A stretch of DNA of 64,000 nucleotides, taken from the NCBI GenBank assembly GCA_036873135.1, contig JAPTYO010000059.1:5573066-5637065 (forward strand). The letters run 5' to 3'. Positions within the stretch are counted from its first letter, which is position 1; each line of letters begins with the position of its first letter. Positions 1 through 12,664 of this stretch are shown one piece after another. The position numbers and the translations under genes are program-made. This stretch comes from Clarkia xantiana subsp. parviflora. Its lineage: Eukaryota > Streptophyta > Magnoliopsida > Myrtales > Onagraceae. The notes beneath the pieces are model-generated. The model was given only the letters and a program-made list of their open reading frames with translations. It had not been told where the DNA came from and did not search any database.

Positions 1-340
1 ATGAAACTATTATTATGTAATCACGCATCAGGCGCGGGCCTACCAAAAAATTATGGTCCCTAATCAAATATTTGCCGACAAAAGTGTATTTGTCGTCAAA
101 ATATATTCGACGACGAAACTGTCAGCAAATTTGTTTTGCCGACTAATTAATCGTCGTTAAAAAATTGCAATTATTAAACTAAAAGATGTTTCGCCGACGA
201 GAATTCCGTCGGCAAAACATTAAGATTTGCTGACAATATTTTTCCCGACGGAATTTTTGTTTTGCCGACCAAAAAATCTTTTATCGACAAAAAAATCACA
301 TTTTGCGACTGAAAAATTTTGTCGGCAACTTGGGGAATTC
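1..340. repeat. CACTA-like subterminal repeat patch
   Basis: The motif TTTGCCGAC and its complement GTCGGCAAA recur many times in both orientations in AT-rich DNA, with variants such as CCGACGAGAATTCCGTCGG. Clustered inverted short motifs of this type are typical of the subterminal regions of plant En/Spm (CACTA) transposons. No CACTA terminus or transposase is visible, and the patch runs off the left edge, so the class is an inference. Confidence 0.35.
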
Positions 341-2229
341 TAGTAACGTTAATATGGTCATATATGTGATATCGTTACCGAATTTTTACGATGTTCAATA
401 ACTTTTTATATGTCTGCTGTATCATTCAATCAAACCAAAATAACAGAAGTGAAATTTAATATCACCACCTATATATATGTTTTACATTTATCTCGTCACC
501 ATTCGAACTACATCTACACCTTCATGTACATATTCCGATTTCTAATTAACTTAGTTTTAATCTATGATGTAATCATTTAATAATGACACATCCATCACTT
601 CTCATAGCTTTCAGTTTTCTTTTCTAACAGTAAACTATGTCTATTGTAAGCACAACCAACCTTGCCAATTTTGTGATCATCTGAGATATTCTAGCCTAAC
701 GCTTGCACAGCATCTTAGGAAATATGTATAAAAAAAATCATATCGGCTTCCGAAGCGGGTTCAACGCCTTCAGATTGAACTCGCCCGTACTCGTGTCGCA
801 TACCATGTTAATACAACCATTGTTGGGACGTTACAACCTCACTTGTATCGACCATACTACACATGCTCAGCAAGTTTGACTACCCATGATCTTAACACTC
901 CATGAATCCATTCAATATACTATCATTCACATTCAAAATTTGAACGATAAAAATTAAAGCTTCTTACTGCCTGAAAATCGATGAATTAACTAATCCAGAG
1001 CAGTGACCGTGGGTTGTGAATGAGTTATTGCAGTAATAAAACTTACACCGGAGCAGGAGGCAACAGGTGCCCGGAGCTGGCAAATTGCCTAACCCAGAGC
1101 AGAAAGGCCGTGGAAGTAGTTGGCGAATTGACAATCCCAGAGCAAGGGTCGTGGACGAAATCGACGATTTGACTAACCCGGAGCAGTGGACGTGGGTTTT
1201 TGATGAGTGACCGTACATGCACAACGTACACTAGAGCGGTAGGCCATAGCTGAACGAATTCGGCGAATTAGCTAGGCGGGGTTGTCGATGAATTTTTGGA
1301 GCGAGACGGAAGTAAGAATCGATGTGAGGACATTGGATGAGTTGACTGGCGTGGTAGATACTGTGGTGGTTTACAATGGGTTGATGAGAAGTGGTGTTTT
1401 GAGGTGGTGGGCAAAGAAGGGTATGAGTAATAGTTACGCGGGTGGCATAGTTAGATGTGTTTGTGGATCTTTTTAATTATTGTTTTTTTCGGGGATAATT
1501 TGCTACGAATAAGATGATAACAAATTAATTTTGGTACGGAGAAGATGTAAAAGTTGGAACCAACTGGGTATGGCTTTATTTTTAAGTAGAGGAAATATAT
1601 ATAGATATATATATATATTATTTCATCAATATATTTGGTTTTAATAACCAAATCACTTCATGAATTTTGGTACAACTATAAATTGCAATTCGAACTTTCA
1701 TTTTTAAACTAGCTACCTAAACTTTTAATTGCAGACCAAATTGTTAACTCTGTTATAATTTCCGTCAAACTGGATAAAAATGGGCATACGCTAATCACTT
1801 AAGGTTTTTTTATGTAAGCTCAAGATGGATGTGGCAATAAAGTGAAATGATTGCAGCTTAATACCTTCAATTATATATACTCAATTGAAAGACACCGTTA
1901 GAATTTTGTGGAGATCCAACTGAGTGTTTAATCTTAAAGATTTCGTTACAATCATTTTAATTTGTTAAGGAATTATCGTGGGTACATATTAAAACACCTC
2001 ACGTGGTGGAAACAAACTTATTTTATTCCTAATTTGACATAAATTATAATAAATGTAACAATATGCTCATAAATTGAAAGTTCAAGTGACAATTTAAAAA
2101 AATGAAAGTAATTAGGTCAAAATTTATCTAGGAAATTGGATATTAGTTATTAATTAACCCTATGTTATTCTGTACAATTAAAAAATATATACTACCTTTA
2201 TAAAGTAACATTTTATTGGTTTAAAACTA
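341..2229. other. Intergenic DNA, no supported gene
   Basis: Nothing here is recognisable as a conserved gene. Positions 980-1210 hold about four degenerate copies of a ~40-bp segment containing CCAGAGCAGTG-like cores. An open frame at 1282-1476 has no recognisable motif. A short TA run lies near 1600. The rest is AT-rich. Confidence 0.5.
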
Positions 2230-4569
2230 GGAAAAATCATCGATCTACCTATGTTTTGTAACTCAAACATCATCGATCTACCTATGTTTTGTAACTCAAA
2301 CACAAATAAAGGTATGGTGAGCTTCCTAAACCTAAATAACCAATCGCGCATATCCCAAATGCGCAACTTTACAAGCACATCTCTCAGATGCACTAGGTTA
2401 GTTTATTATCTTCTATTTAACTAATTAGCAAAAAAAATTAATTATGATGCGCATCTCTCAGATGCGTAGCTCTGTTACAGTAAAAAAAATTGATTGTTAC
2501 AGCGACGTCAACATTACGCTGACGTAATGTTGACGTCACAACGCATTTGACAGATGCGCTGGTTTCCAGCGCATCTCTCAGATGCTCGGTGTTTTAGGGT
2601 TTAGTAACACCAACGGAGCCTACATTCCACTAGAGTATCTTTATTTTCTTGACGACTAGAATGTGTGCAGAGAAACCAGTTGGGCTTCAGCTATATTGGC
2701 CTACTTATACAGGGGTCTCTACAAAGTTGCAAGTTCAAAAACCAAAAATGCCCAGGGTTGCGGTATTCTGTTACAGGTATAAAAATTAGAATAATAATGT
2801 TAGGTTCAATACTTTTGTAAAAAAAAAAATTTAATATGTTTTTGTTTAAATGTAGGTTTGGATCTGGGAGCATCTTGGGCTTGGTCGGCCACATATGTTA
2901 GCCGAGCTTCCATAGGGAACACCTGTTGGTTGTTGGTGGCAAACCCCAAAGACTACAAAATTCTCCACCCCAACTACGAATGTGCATCACTTATATCGTG
3001 ATCTGTCCAAACATATGTTGTAGGCTCAGGTAAGATAATTTATTAAAAATGATTTGATCATGTTTTATTTGTTCACAGTTTTACATACTCTGAGCGTCTA
3101 TAAACACTACAGTGTTATTGGTACCCATATATTGCGATAATGAGAGCACTACTGCCACCCATATGTTTGGAGCACATTGGGTTGTCTTTGAGACGTCTTC
3201 CATGAATCCACTTCAACGCAATGGAGTTGTATGTTCCAGATCGGGTGTATCGACAGTTTTCAGGACCACAAACAATCCCTGATGATGTTGGTGATCGGAA
3301 CGAATGGAATGCGCTTCATGAGAATGATTCTTGGACTAAGGACCCTGTGACACCTTGGTTCACGCAGCATGCCGAGTATATCCAAGCGTGGGAGAACCGC
3401 TTTGATATGGAACATCCAGCACTTGTACCTTTTGATGGGGGTGAGTATTTGGCGTTGTACATGCCTAAAACAGTGACGATGGTAACCCCTCATCAGAACG
3501 CCCAGGCCCAATACCAGGATGGAGTCATCCCCGGAAGGCATCTTGAACCACATGGAAACACCGTCCAAATGCTTGTAAGTGCATTTTTTACTAGTTAATT
3601 TGTATGATTGCAATATATGATCAAACTTTGTGTAACATTTTGGGATATTGGACGAGAACGGCGAAAACTGCAAAGAAATTGGCACGTAAGTTAACAGGTA
3701 GGCGCAAGTTGAAGGCGGAGTCCATTATAGGCGATGCGCGATCCACATTTCATGAAGCCGATCGGGATCGTGAGTTTGAGTTGCTTATGGCTGCAGAAGA
3801 ATCTCCAAGCAGCGACGAGGATGAAGATGACGAGTTCAGTAGGTTCCTCCAGCAGTTGCTCACCACCGTCGATGTAGTTGAAGGTTTTTCACCTCCCGCT
3901 CCCACTCAGCCTACACAGCACGACATTGATAAGCCTAGTGGGAGTAGGAACGTCTGAGGGAGATATACTTAGGCGTAATGTTAGTTTGATGTGTTAGATT
4001 AAAATTGTAGTTCTTTTGCGGCAAAAATCGATGCAGATTTGAAACTTGACATTTAGAATTTTGAAAATATCGAAATGTCATGAAACTCCTGTGTTAGTCT
4101 TCTCATCGCATAAGGGAACCACTGTAATTATTTCAAATTTTGTTTGAGTATGTCAAATTTTAGGGTTCTTTTGAAAAACTTGGTTTCGAGTACACGTTTG
4201 GTTTAAAAAAAAAAATCAGATAAGCTGAAAACCAGCGCATCTGACAGATACGCTGTGATGTCAACAATATGTCAGCGTAATGTTGACGTCGCTGTAACGG
4301 TCAATTTTTTTTACCGTTACAAAGTTGCGCATCTGAGAGATGCGCGGCATAATTAATTTTTTTTTTGCTAATTAGTTAATTAGCAGATAATAAACTAACC
4401 TAGCGCGATGTGCTGGTACAGATGCGCTGGTAAAGTTGTGCATCTGGAAGATGTGCTGGTAAAGTTGTGCATCTGGTAGATGCGCGATTGGTTATTTAGG
4501 TTCAGGAAACTCACCATACCTTATATTTGGGTTTGATTTACAAAACATAGGTAGATAGATGATTTTTCC
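2230..4569. mobile_element. Long-TIR DNA transposon carrying a plant-mobile-domain pseudogene
   Basis: The left arm (about 2230-2600) and right arm (about 4213-4569) are inverted copies. They share outer ends GGAAAAATCATC / GATGATTTTTCC, the phrase CTACCTATGTTTTGTAA, a GACGTC-rich near-palindrome, and several GCGCATCTCTCAGATGCG-like dyads. Between the arms is a degraded PMD gene. Long inverted arms with a PMD passenger suggest a Mutator-like element, but no transposase is seen and the flanks (TTAAAACTA and AAATAAAGT) do not match as a target duplication. Class is inferred; the inverted-arm architecture is directly visible. Confidence 0.6.
2650..3957 (+). pseudogene. Plant mobile domain (PMD) protein, degraded
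   Basis: Pieces of a PMD (aminotransferase-like plant mobile domain) protein can be followed on the + strand. One exon ends near 2774 before GTATAA. A second starts near 2856 with the tryptophan motif WIWEHLGLGRP, which matches the WxWExL-GRP signature of the domain. After broken frames comes a 125-codon frame (3221-3598) with VPDRVYRQFSGPQTIP, equivalent to the family's VPDRVxRQFG block, and a second frame (3604-3957) with a basic helix then an acidic stretch (SSDEDEDDE). An in-frame stop lies just before the VPDRV block. PMD proteins are known both as host silencing factors (MAIL1/MAIN) and as transposon passengers; the setting between long inverted arms favours the latter. Probably non-functional. 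Confidence 0.6.
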
Positions 4570-4633
4570 AAATAAAGTTTGGTTAAGAAATAAAGTTTGA
4601 ACTTGTAATTTAATATACTTAGCATTGTAGACG

Positions 4634-4641
4634 AGTCCAAC
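4634..4641. repeat. hAT target-site duplication AGTCCAAC (left)
   Basis: The 8-bp AGTCCAAC immediately precedes the left terminus at 4642 and recurs at 5497-5504 just after the right terminus. An 8-bp duplication is diagnostic of hAT insertion. Confidence 0.9.
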
Positions 4642-5496
4642 CAGTGTTATCAGAACCAGAGCGGTGGTCGACAGGGTTCGAATCGGAGCCTCTAACGGTC
4701 CGGTTTGAGCAAATCCGGAGGATGTAAGCGAACCCGGTTCGAAAGCCCGATTTTTCATGAACCAGTCGGTTTTCGGCGGACCGACCGGTCCTCCGGTTCG
4801 CCGGTTCAACATTTGCCAGAAAAAGAAAAAGGAAAAACCCTAAAATCAGCCAGCCCCTCGTTGTCGTCGTTCCTTCTTTTCCTCCGCGGCTCCGCTCCAA
4901 TCCTGCTTTCCTCTTCAACGCATTATTCGTTCGATCCACAACGTCGATTTCTACCCTCCAAGACTTTCCAATGCCTAAACTTGAATTCCAAGCTTGTGGT
5001 ACCTACCTCGACAAGATGCACCAAAAAAAAACATCTCCGCATTCAATTCTCTTCTCCAATCGACGACTCAAAACCTAAGGTACCTCACTCATTTGGTTCT
5101 GAAACCCAAGTTAATATTTGCTCCTCAAATTGAAGCCCATATCCAAGCCACGATTATTTGCTCCAAGGAGCTCGGTATCCATCTTAGAGATTAGGGAAAG
5201 GGGGAAAAGAGGAAAGTGGTGGAGCGGGTGGAATTAAAGGATAGTGGGCTCTGCAGCAGCTGTAGAGGTTGTATTGTTGTGTTGGGTTGGGTAGAGGATG
5301 TGTTCAGGTGGTGGAGCGGGGCGGCTGGTGGGTGGGAAGCGGAGGAGGCATGAAAGATAGGAATATATTGTTGGAAGGGTTTTATTATTGGTTGGGTCTA
5401 GGCTTGTGGATTTCCGATTCGAAGTGGGTTCAAACCGGCGAACCGGGAACCGGCACCCTCACCGGTTCTGTGCCCGGTAAGGTTCTGATAACACTG
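4642..5496. mobile_element. Non-autonomous hAT transposon, copy 1
   Basis: The termini are CAGTGTTATCAGAACC and its exact complement GGTTCTGATAACACTG, flanked by perfect 8-bp duplications. Subterminal regions are dense in CCGGTTCG-type motifs in both orientations, as expected for hAT transposase binding. The 855-bp body has no transposase; its centre is CT-rich, promoter/UTR-like sequence. It belongs to the same family as 7611-8942: the first ~170 bp align closely. Confidence 0.9.
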
Positions 5497-5511
5497 AGTC
5501 CAACTTCCTAA

Positions 5512-7599
5512 GAGCACTTCCAATGGTAGTTCCTAATTCCCGGTTCCATGTTGTAAATTTGTCATTGTAGAGAGTTCCTAGTTCCACTTACTATGGGTTC
5601 CTACTTGTAATGATTAAATAGGAACTTTGCATTCCAATGGGAGTTCCTAGTTCCAAAATGGGAGTTCCTAGTTCCTAGATTTGCCACTGGACGCTGACTA
5701 GGCGCCACTAGGCGTGACTAGGATGACTAATATTACCAGTTTGCCATTATCAAGTGAATAGTGAAGTGAGACAGTTCATACTAGTAGGAACTCCCACGTT
5801 ACTGTTCATGTCGGTTCCTACATTTAAATATTATTTTATACAATTGTTTTGCTTCTCTTTTATATATATATAATTATGCTACACTAAGTCGGACAATGAC
5901 ACGAGCCGTAGTAGGTCGTTTTTAATATTAAATAAGTTAAATAATGACCCGAACCAAAATTACTACTTTTTAACTTCGTATTAATTTCAGAGTTTCCAAA
6001 CTCAAGTTGTTTATATTTTACCATGTAACACAACTGTCAATTCTAAATTTTAAAAAATAGTATAGATTTCCATATTATTAAACGTGAAATAATTTTTTAT
6101 TAAAAAAATTATATTATTTTAATGCATATATATTTATATATAATCTACTTATTATATTATTATTATTATTCTATAAAGGAATATATTTTTTTAGTATGAT
6201 ACATTATATAAAAATAATATTTTTAGGATGATATAGAATATATTTTTGTTTTATGTATATTAAAATCATTAGTAATAACACATGAGGGCTTCGCCTTTAA
6301 CCGATTTACTAATACGTATCTAATTAATGTCCATAAACGTGATTTTGATAACGACGATGAATCAATACATGTCAATCGATAAATAACATATATAAACTGA
6401 TATGATGTAATAATATCGATTCAATTAATTTAATTAATCACTATTATTATATCAATAATTATATTTATCAATCATCATGTCCGCTGAGTAAAGACTGCAC
6501 ATATTGGTAATATTACTATAGTAAAGTAGCGTATAATTATTGAAAATATTAAACACTTCTAACATATTTGATTCTTCCATAGTGAATTATCAAATCAAAC
6601 TGGCAAAAAAATATTTAAGACGATTTGGTCGAACATCTCTGGCAATTTAGTAATGTGTGTGACAATTCTATGTAGTCTCATATATATATATATATATATG
6701 TTAATTTGTATTTTAATTGGAAAATTTAATGTATTGTTTTTATATATTTTTGTAATGTAATTTTTAAATTATTGAAATCATTATTTTAAAAAACTTATGT
6801 GCTCATTTATATATTATATTTGTTCTTATACAATTTTTAAATACCAAAAGAATCGTAATTATTATTACTTTTAAATGTATAGTACGTAAATGATTGAACT
6901 AACCTAACAACGCCGACTTTCGAATTTTGAGATTATTAACAACACACGTCGATCAATGTTGGAACCCAAATATTTGATCTAAAATTTAAACTTTGAAGAA
7001 TTCATAAAAAATGTTTTATAACAATCAATTACATTTTTATGATTTTGTACATATTTTTTCAAAGTTATTTTCATTAATTCAGTCTAACACTTGAATCTCA
7101 TTCATTGGTTTGTTCGTGTCCGTATTTTTTCAAATATGAATATTTAATTTATATATAACGCTTAAAAAAGTTTGGTCGAACATCTATTGGTTTTTAATAT
7201 GCATGTGCCAATTCTATGTTGTCTAAAATATACATATATGCTCATTTTTTAATTGAAAATTTTAACATATTATTTGTATTTTTCCGTAATATATAATTTT
7301 TAAATTATGATAATCATATTTAAAAAAATTACGTGCTTATTTATATATTATGTTCGTAATTTTTTATATAATTATTTAAATACCAAAATAATTTTGTATT
7401 TATAAATATTTAATTTATCTAATATAGTCTTTTGTAAAAAAGTTATATTGTGAGTGTAGAATTATGTGGGTCCCAATATGGAAGTAGAATTAGGTCTCCA
7501 CCACTAGAGAGAGTTCATATTTTACTGTAGCAGTTCCCACTTTGATAAGTTGGTAGCGGGTGAGGTGGAGGAACTAGGAACTAAACATAGGAAGTGCTC
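5512..7599. mobile_element. Non-autonomous PIF/Harbinger element
   Basis: The element begins GAGCACTTCCAATGG and ends with the complementary GGAAGTGCTC. It is flanked by TAA at 5509-5511 and 7600-7602. The GAGCAnnnnCAATGG terminus and the 3-bp TWA target duplication are hallmarks of PIF/Harbinger (Tourist-like) elements. The 2.1-kb interior is very AT-rich with no transposase or nuclease frame; subterminal zones repeat GGTTCCTA/TAGGAACT in both orientations. It abuts a hAT copy on either side with only a few bases between. Confidence 0.75.
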
Positions 7600-7602
7600 T
7601 AA

Positions 7603-7610
7603 GTCGTAAC
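7603..7610. repeat. hAT target-site duplication GTCGTAAC (left)
   Basis: GTCGTAAC precedes the terminus at 7611 and recurs at 8943-8950 after the right end, a perfect 8-bp duplication. Confidence 0.9.
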
Positions 7611-8942
7611 CAGTGTTATCAGAACCGGACAGGACCGGAGGCCCGACCGGGTTCGAACCGGAACCAGTCCCCTCAACAGTCTGGTTCGACCAAATCCGGA
7701 GGATGTAAGCGAACCTGGTTCGAACACCCGGTTTTTGACGAACTGGCCGGTTCTGAGCAGACCGGCCGGTTTACCGGTTCGATACACTAATATTAAAAAA
7801 AAAAATGTGAAACCAAATCTAATCTATAGAAACCTAGTCCTAGCTGCAACTGAAGATAACAAGGAGCAGTGAAACCTTGCTGCTACAAGGTATACCAAAA
7901 CACGCCTTTTGGACATCGTTTTATGTAATCTCGAAGCTTCTGTGAGTGGCGAAGGGAAAACAGCAGATCTGAAGTGGAGTCGCCGGAATTTGGTTGAACA
8001 GAATTCTGATCGGGTTTTAGTGGCCACCGGATCTGAAGTGGAGTCGCCGGATCTAAAGAAAGTGGCCACGTGAGGAAGGAGAGGGAGAGAAAGCTCTTAT
8101 CTGTAGTAGATCCACCAGTAAATTTCATACAGATAAGAAATTTATCACTAACGAGAGAGAGAGAGGTAGAGGAGAAGGAGAGAGAGAGTAGAGGGAGAAG
8201 GGGAATAATTCACGAAGGAGAGGGAGAAAGAGAGAGAGGAGAGGAAAAGGGCTCACGAAGGGGAGAGAGCAGAGGGAAAAGGAAGAAGGAGAACTGATTT
8301 ACTGGGGAAAAGTATGTAAAACATGCAACATATTTGAAAAAGATGGTTTTATGAACCAATATATTTTAAAATGTATAATATGTTTGAAAAAGATGGTTTT
8401 ATGGACCAATATGTTTTAAAATGTACAACAAGCTTACAAAAGATGGTAAAATGACATACAGTCCATTTGTTGTCAATATTCTTGTTAAGTGAACATGTGC
8501 GGATCACGTTTTTTTTTTTTAATAATTATTATTTACATTCATCCATTAATAATTATTGTTATGTATAAATTAATTTTTTTAAATTATTATTATTATTTTT
8601 TAAAACGTGACCCCACGTGTCTACTTAACGGAACAATTGACAACAAGTGGTCCGAATGACATTTTACCATATTTTGTAAACATATTTTACATTTTAAAAC
8701 CTATTGGTCCATAAAGCCATCTTTTTTAAACATAATATTGGTCCATAAAACCATCTTTTTCAAACATATTGCATGTTTTACATACTTTTCCCGATTTACT
8801 GAGCAGAGGCGGTGATTTTCAGTTGTATTCGTTCATTTTTGAGCTCATACCGGTCCGACCGGATTCGAAAGGGGTCGGACCGGACGAACCGGGAATCGGC
8901 GCCTCTGCCGGTTCGTTGCCCGGTCCGGTTCTGATAACACTG
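7611..8942. mobile_element. Non-autonomous hAT transposon, copy 2 (hosts a nested MITE)
   Basis: The termini CAGTGTTATCAGAACC / GGTTCTGATAACACTG are identical to those of the 4642 copy and are flanked by perfect 8-bp duplications. Both ends carry many CCGGTT(C) motifs. Length is 1332 bp, of which 8305-8792 is a separate nested MITE, leaving about 840 bp, similar to copy 1. A GA-rich stretch at 8070-8295 is low complexity and gives spurious open frames. Confidence 0.9.
8305..8792. mobile_element. Mutator-type MITE nested in hAT copy 2
   Basis: The inverted ends GGGAAAAGTATGTAAAACAT and complement extend inward through near-identical arms (ATGGTTTTATGRACCAATAT and complement). The 9-bp GATTTACTG occurs directly before (8296-8304) and after (8793-8801). 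A 9-bp duplication with extended inverted repeats points to a Mutator-type element. No coding capacity. Confidence 0.85.
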
Positions 8943-9246
8943 GTCGTAACTATGTTGCTGATAGGACTTAGGAGAAGACTGAGACTTGGTAAACTTCGCG
9001 GCTTTTTCCTCTCTCTATAATGTCGAAACTTTCCAACGAATCAAAATTCAATTCATTGACTTGCATTACAGAAATCTTCATGTTTATTTGATTCCCAACA
9101 AGCAAACTCCAAGCCTCCAACCAGATGGAGGAGGAGAAGATGAAGAATAAGATCAGCACGCAGACCAATCCACTTCTTCTTCTTGCTCAAAGTCTCTGTC
9201 GTTAGTGCTGTTGTTGACTCAACTCCACTCCACCATTTTGAGCTCA

Positions 9247-12200
9247 ATGGAGTCCGACGATCGACATCCTCCACTAACCGGCGTGGTCATCATCACTCTC
9301 CCTCCAGCAGACAATCCTTCTATCGGAAAAACCATCACTGCTTTCACCCTCTCCGATTCCGCGCCGCTTCCAATTCACCAAACCCTAGAATCTGATCACT
9401 ACAGTAACGATCTACCACCGCACTCCCACGCGCCGATTCTAACCCCTCATAGCCCTGATCTCGAATTCTCGTTTAGGAGAGTGTTTCGACAGAATCAGAA
9501 TGTGCTTTTTGGGTTTCTGGCCATTTCTCTACTTGCTTTTGCTCTCTACGACTACAGCTCTCTGTACACCAGCACGATTCAGGAATTGAAAAGTCGGGAA
9601 AATGAGGACAAGCCGACATCTTTTATCTTCCCTCTGTTTCAGAAATCGAGTGGGGCCTTGGCGGGAGGAGATGTAGAGCTCAAGTTGGGGAGGTTTGTGG
9701 ATAGTGAGGAGGAGAAGATTGTGCCCTATGATAAAAGGAGACCGAAACTGATCACTTCTAAGAATGCCGCGGATTCTTCCGCAGTGTTTCCTGTCAAGGG
9801 CAATGTGTATCCGGATGGGTATGGTTGAATCTCATTTCTTTAATTGTTGCTCTTCTTAATTTTGAGCTCTTTCTATTGTAGTTGATAGTTGTTGCTAATA
9901 GATTAAGTGTCTTTGCAGATTGTACTATACTTACGTTCTTCTTGGGAGTCCACCTCGACGGTACCATGTTGATATTGATACAGGTAGTGATCTAACATGG
10001 ATTCAGTGCGATGCTCCGTGTAAAAGCTGTGGGAAGGTATATTTTGATTTGATGAATTGCTGCCAAGTTGTCATGCTCTTCCAATCACTGCCAATGAAAT
10101 TTATTTGTTAGATACTTAGATATACATATTCATAGTTTTCTGTATGTGTTTCACAACTAACTTGTGGTTGTGTTTCCACCTGCTCTGTTATTTTTCTGAA
10201 AATTCTAGACATATACTACTTACATTATACCATTTTTCTACCTCTTTTACTCTTTAGGCATTAAAATAGGTAAATGTATATGAGGACAACTAATATTGAG
10301 AAGCAGTATTAGATCTTTGTCTTCACTTATTGATGAATCGGATAAGTTGTGTTGTGGAAGGTTGTTAAACCTGTAAGTATGCGGAAAGATGAGTAGATTT
10401 TTTTTGAAGGAGATGAGAATAACGGAACATCCACAGAACTAGAGGATGTGTGTAAAAGGAAGAAATGGCTCATACAAGAATTTGCTTTCAGTGTATATGA
10501 AGGTCTTGTTTTATAAAATTATTTCATCACTGACAAAGCAGCTACTGCAGGGCGCCAACCCTTTGTACAAGCCAAAACGAGGCCAAATACTTCCGCCAAG
10601 GGACTCTCTGTGCATGGAAATTCAAAGAAATCAAAAAACCGAATATTGCCCAACATGCCAACAATGTGACTATGAGATTGAGTATGCAGATCATAGTTCC
10701 TCCATGGGGGTTCTTGCTAGAGACGAGCTTAATCTGAAATCTGCGAATGGATCGTTGGCCAAGTTAAATGTTGTTTTTGGGTATGACCCTCTTTTGGAAA
10801 AAGTTTTGAATTATTTACATACTTTACGTGTTTCGGGTATGGCCCAGTTTAGATTTTAACATAGACCATCGTACTTAATAAAAAATTCAGAATTTTTATT
10901 TTTCCCCATTCATTTGGTGATAGATGTGCATACGATCAGCAAGGCTTACTTCTAAACAGTCTTGCAAAGACGGATGGAATATTGGGGCTGAGCAGGTCTA
11001 GAGTGAGCTTGCCTTCTCAGTTGGCAGGTCTTGGTGTTGTTAACAACGTACTTGGTCACTGTCTTGCTGCTGATGCTGTTGGAGGGGGTTATATGTTCTT
11101 AGGTGATGACTTTGTACCAAATTGGGGTATGACATGGATCCCCATGCTTCACACCCCTACGTCGTGAGTACTTCATATTATCTATTCAATATATTTTATT
11201 ATGCATGATGATCTTTGTATTAATTTTCTTTTATTGTTTCCGTGCCAGAAACTTCTACGACTCGCTGATTGTTAAAATGAGATACGGGAACCGACCCCTT
11301 GATTTAGGTGGCAATGAAGCAGGGCGAATTATTTTTGACACTGGCAGTTCTTATACATATTTCACCAAACAAGCATATTCTGACCTGGTTTCTTCGGTAT
11401 GAACACACTTGTCATAGCAACTTCACAATCTTTGATTCTCTTACTGAAAGTGCCACAACCTTCACTTATGCAGCTTAAAGCAGTTGCTAGTGATGGATTG
11501 ATCTTAGATGTGACAGACCAAACATTACCCGTTTGTTGGAAACTCGACTCCCCGATCAGGTATAGATGTTGAATACATCATCTTATTTCCTAATAGAATA
11601 AATGTCCTTCCTTGGATAAGTATGATCTTATGGTTGCACGAGCTCACAGTTTCATGTTTGTTGAGAAAGGTTTGATACAAAAACAAGAATATGAATTAAG
11701 ATGCTTAATGGATCTTATCATGTCATTTTTCTCCTTGAAATGTGATTGCAGATCAGTAGTAGAGGTGAAACATATGTTCAAGACAATAACGCTTCAGTTT
11801 GGAAGCAAATGGTGGATCCTCTCCAGCAAATTCACTTCTCTCCAGAAAGTTACCTCATCATTACTGTAAGAAACTCCCCTTTCCATGCTTTATTTCATGT
11901 TCAAAAAGTTAGTCAGTCCATCAACTTGTAAATTTCTTCTTGGGTTAAGAACCTATAAACTGTCTGAGGTTTGCCCTATGTTAGATTTTGGTGTCTGAAG
12001 TTTAAATTATTGATATTGGCTGTCTGAAGTTTTAACTTTGTTGAAATTGGATTTTCCGTCCATTTTTGCTGCCAAATTTAACAGAATTGTGTGAAAAGTC
12101 GAAATTGCCCTGTACTTTTATGTTTACTCCGATCACAACCCTACTCCTGCCGGCCACCGCCCTACTCCGGCCGGCCACCATCCTAGGGGCAATTTTGGGA

Positions 12201-12664
12201 TTTATTTTTTTATCGGGTCATGTGAGTACATGAGCAAATTCTGTCAATTTTAACAGCAAATTTGGACGGAGACAGCAAATTTCAACAAAGTTGAAATTTC
12301 AGACAGTCTGTATCAACAATTTAAACTTCAGACACCAAAATCTCGTGTAGGGCAAACTTTAGACAGTTTATAAGTTTTTAACCCTTTCTTCATTATTATT
12401 ATCATTGCAGAATAAAGGAAATGTCTGTTTGGGTATCTTAGACGGAAGTGAAGTGCTCGATGGATCCACAAACATAATTGGAGGTCAGATTCATATTTGA
12501 AAATTTATGGCCCGACGTAAGAAGAACATTTTTTGGATGGTAATGTTTAAACTGTTGTGGCAGATGTGTCGTTGCGGGGAAAGCTGGTGGTATATGATAA
12601 TGTGAGCAACAGAATAGGTTGGATGCAGTCAAATTGTATCAACCCCCATCCATACAACTCTTGA
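9247..12664 (+). CDS. APCB1: Membrane-anchored aspartyl protease, APCB1-type (frameshift in exon 7)
   Basis: This is a pepsin-family (A1) endopeptidase gene of the plant APCB1 type, a protease reported to process BAG6 in basal immunity. Exons with GT-AG borders: 9247-9818, 9919-10036, 10551-10780, 10924-11163, 11249-11396, 11474-11559, 11752-11865, 12411-12483, 12564-12664. The conserved start is MESDDRHPP with the block GVVIITLPPADNPS (~residues 12-25). One membrane segment lies at ~86-104. Catalytic motifs are DTGSD (Asp211) and DTGSS (Asp417). The C-terminus follows the block VCLGILDGS. The exon sum is 1682 nt, one short of a whole number of codons; after the WWILSSKF block in exon 7 the frame slips by one base before SPESYLII. 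If this is not a sequencing error, the last ~70 residues are lost. The 443-bp foldback at 11942-12384 sits in intron 7. Confidence 0.88.
11942..12384. mobile_element. Mutator-like foldback element in protease intron 7
   Basis: The ends GGGTTAAGAACCTATAAACT and near-complement continue inward as inverted arms (CTGTCTGAAGTTT and complement). Flanks are TTTCTTCTT and TTTCTTCAT, eight of nine matching, consistent with an aged 9-bp duplication. It ends only 26 bp before the exon 8 acceptor. Non-coding. Confidence 0.75.

Noticed and set aside
1282..1476. 64-codon frame in the left intergenic region
   Set aside because: Too short and without motif, neighbours or splice context.
4705..5133. 142-codon + strand frame
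   Set aside because: Lies entirely inside non-autonomous hAT copy 1; begins in the subterminal repeats and has no recognisable domain.
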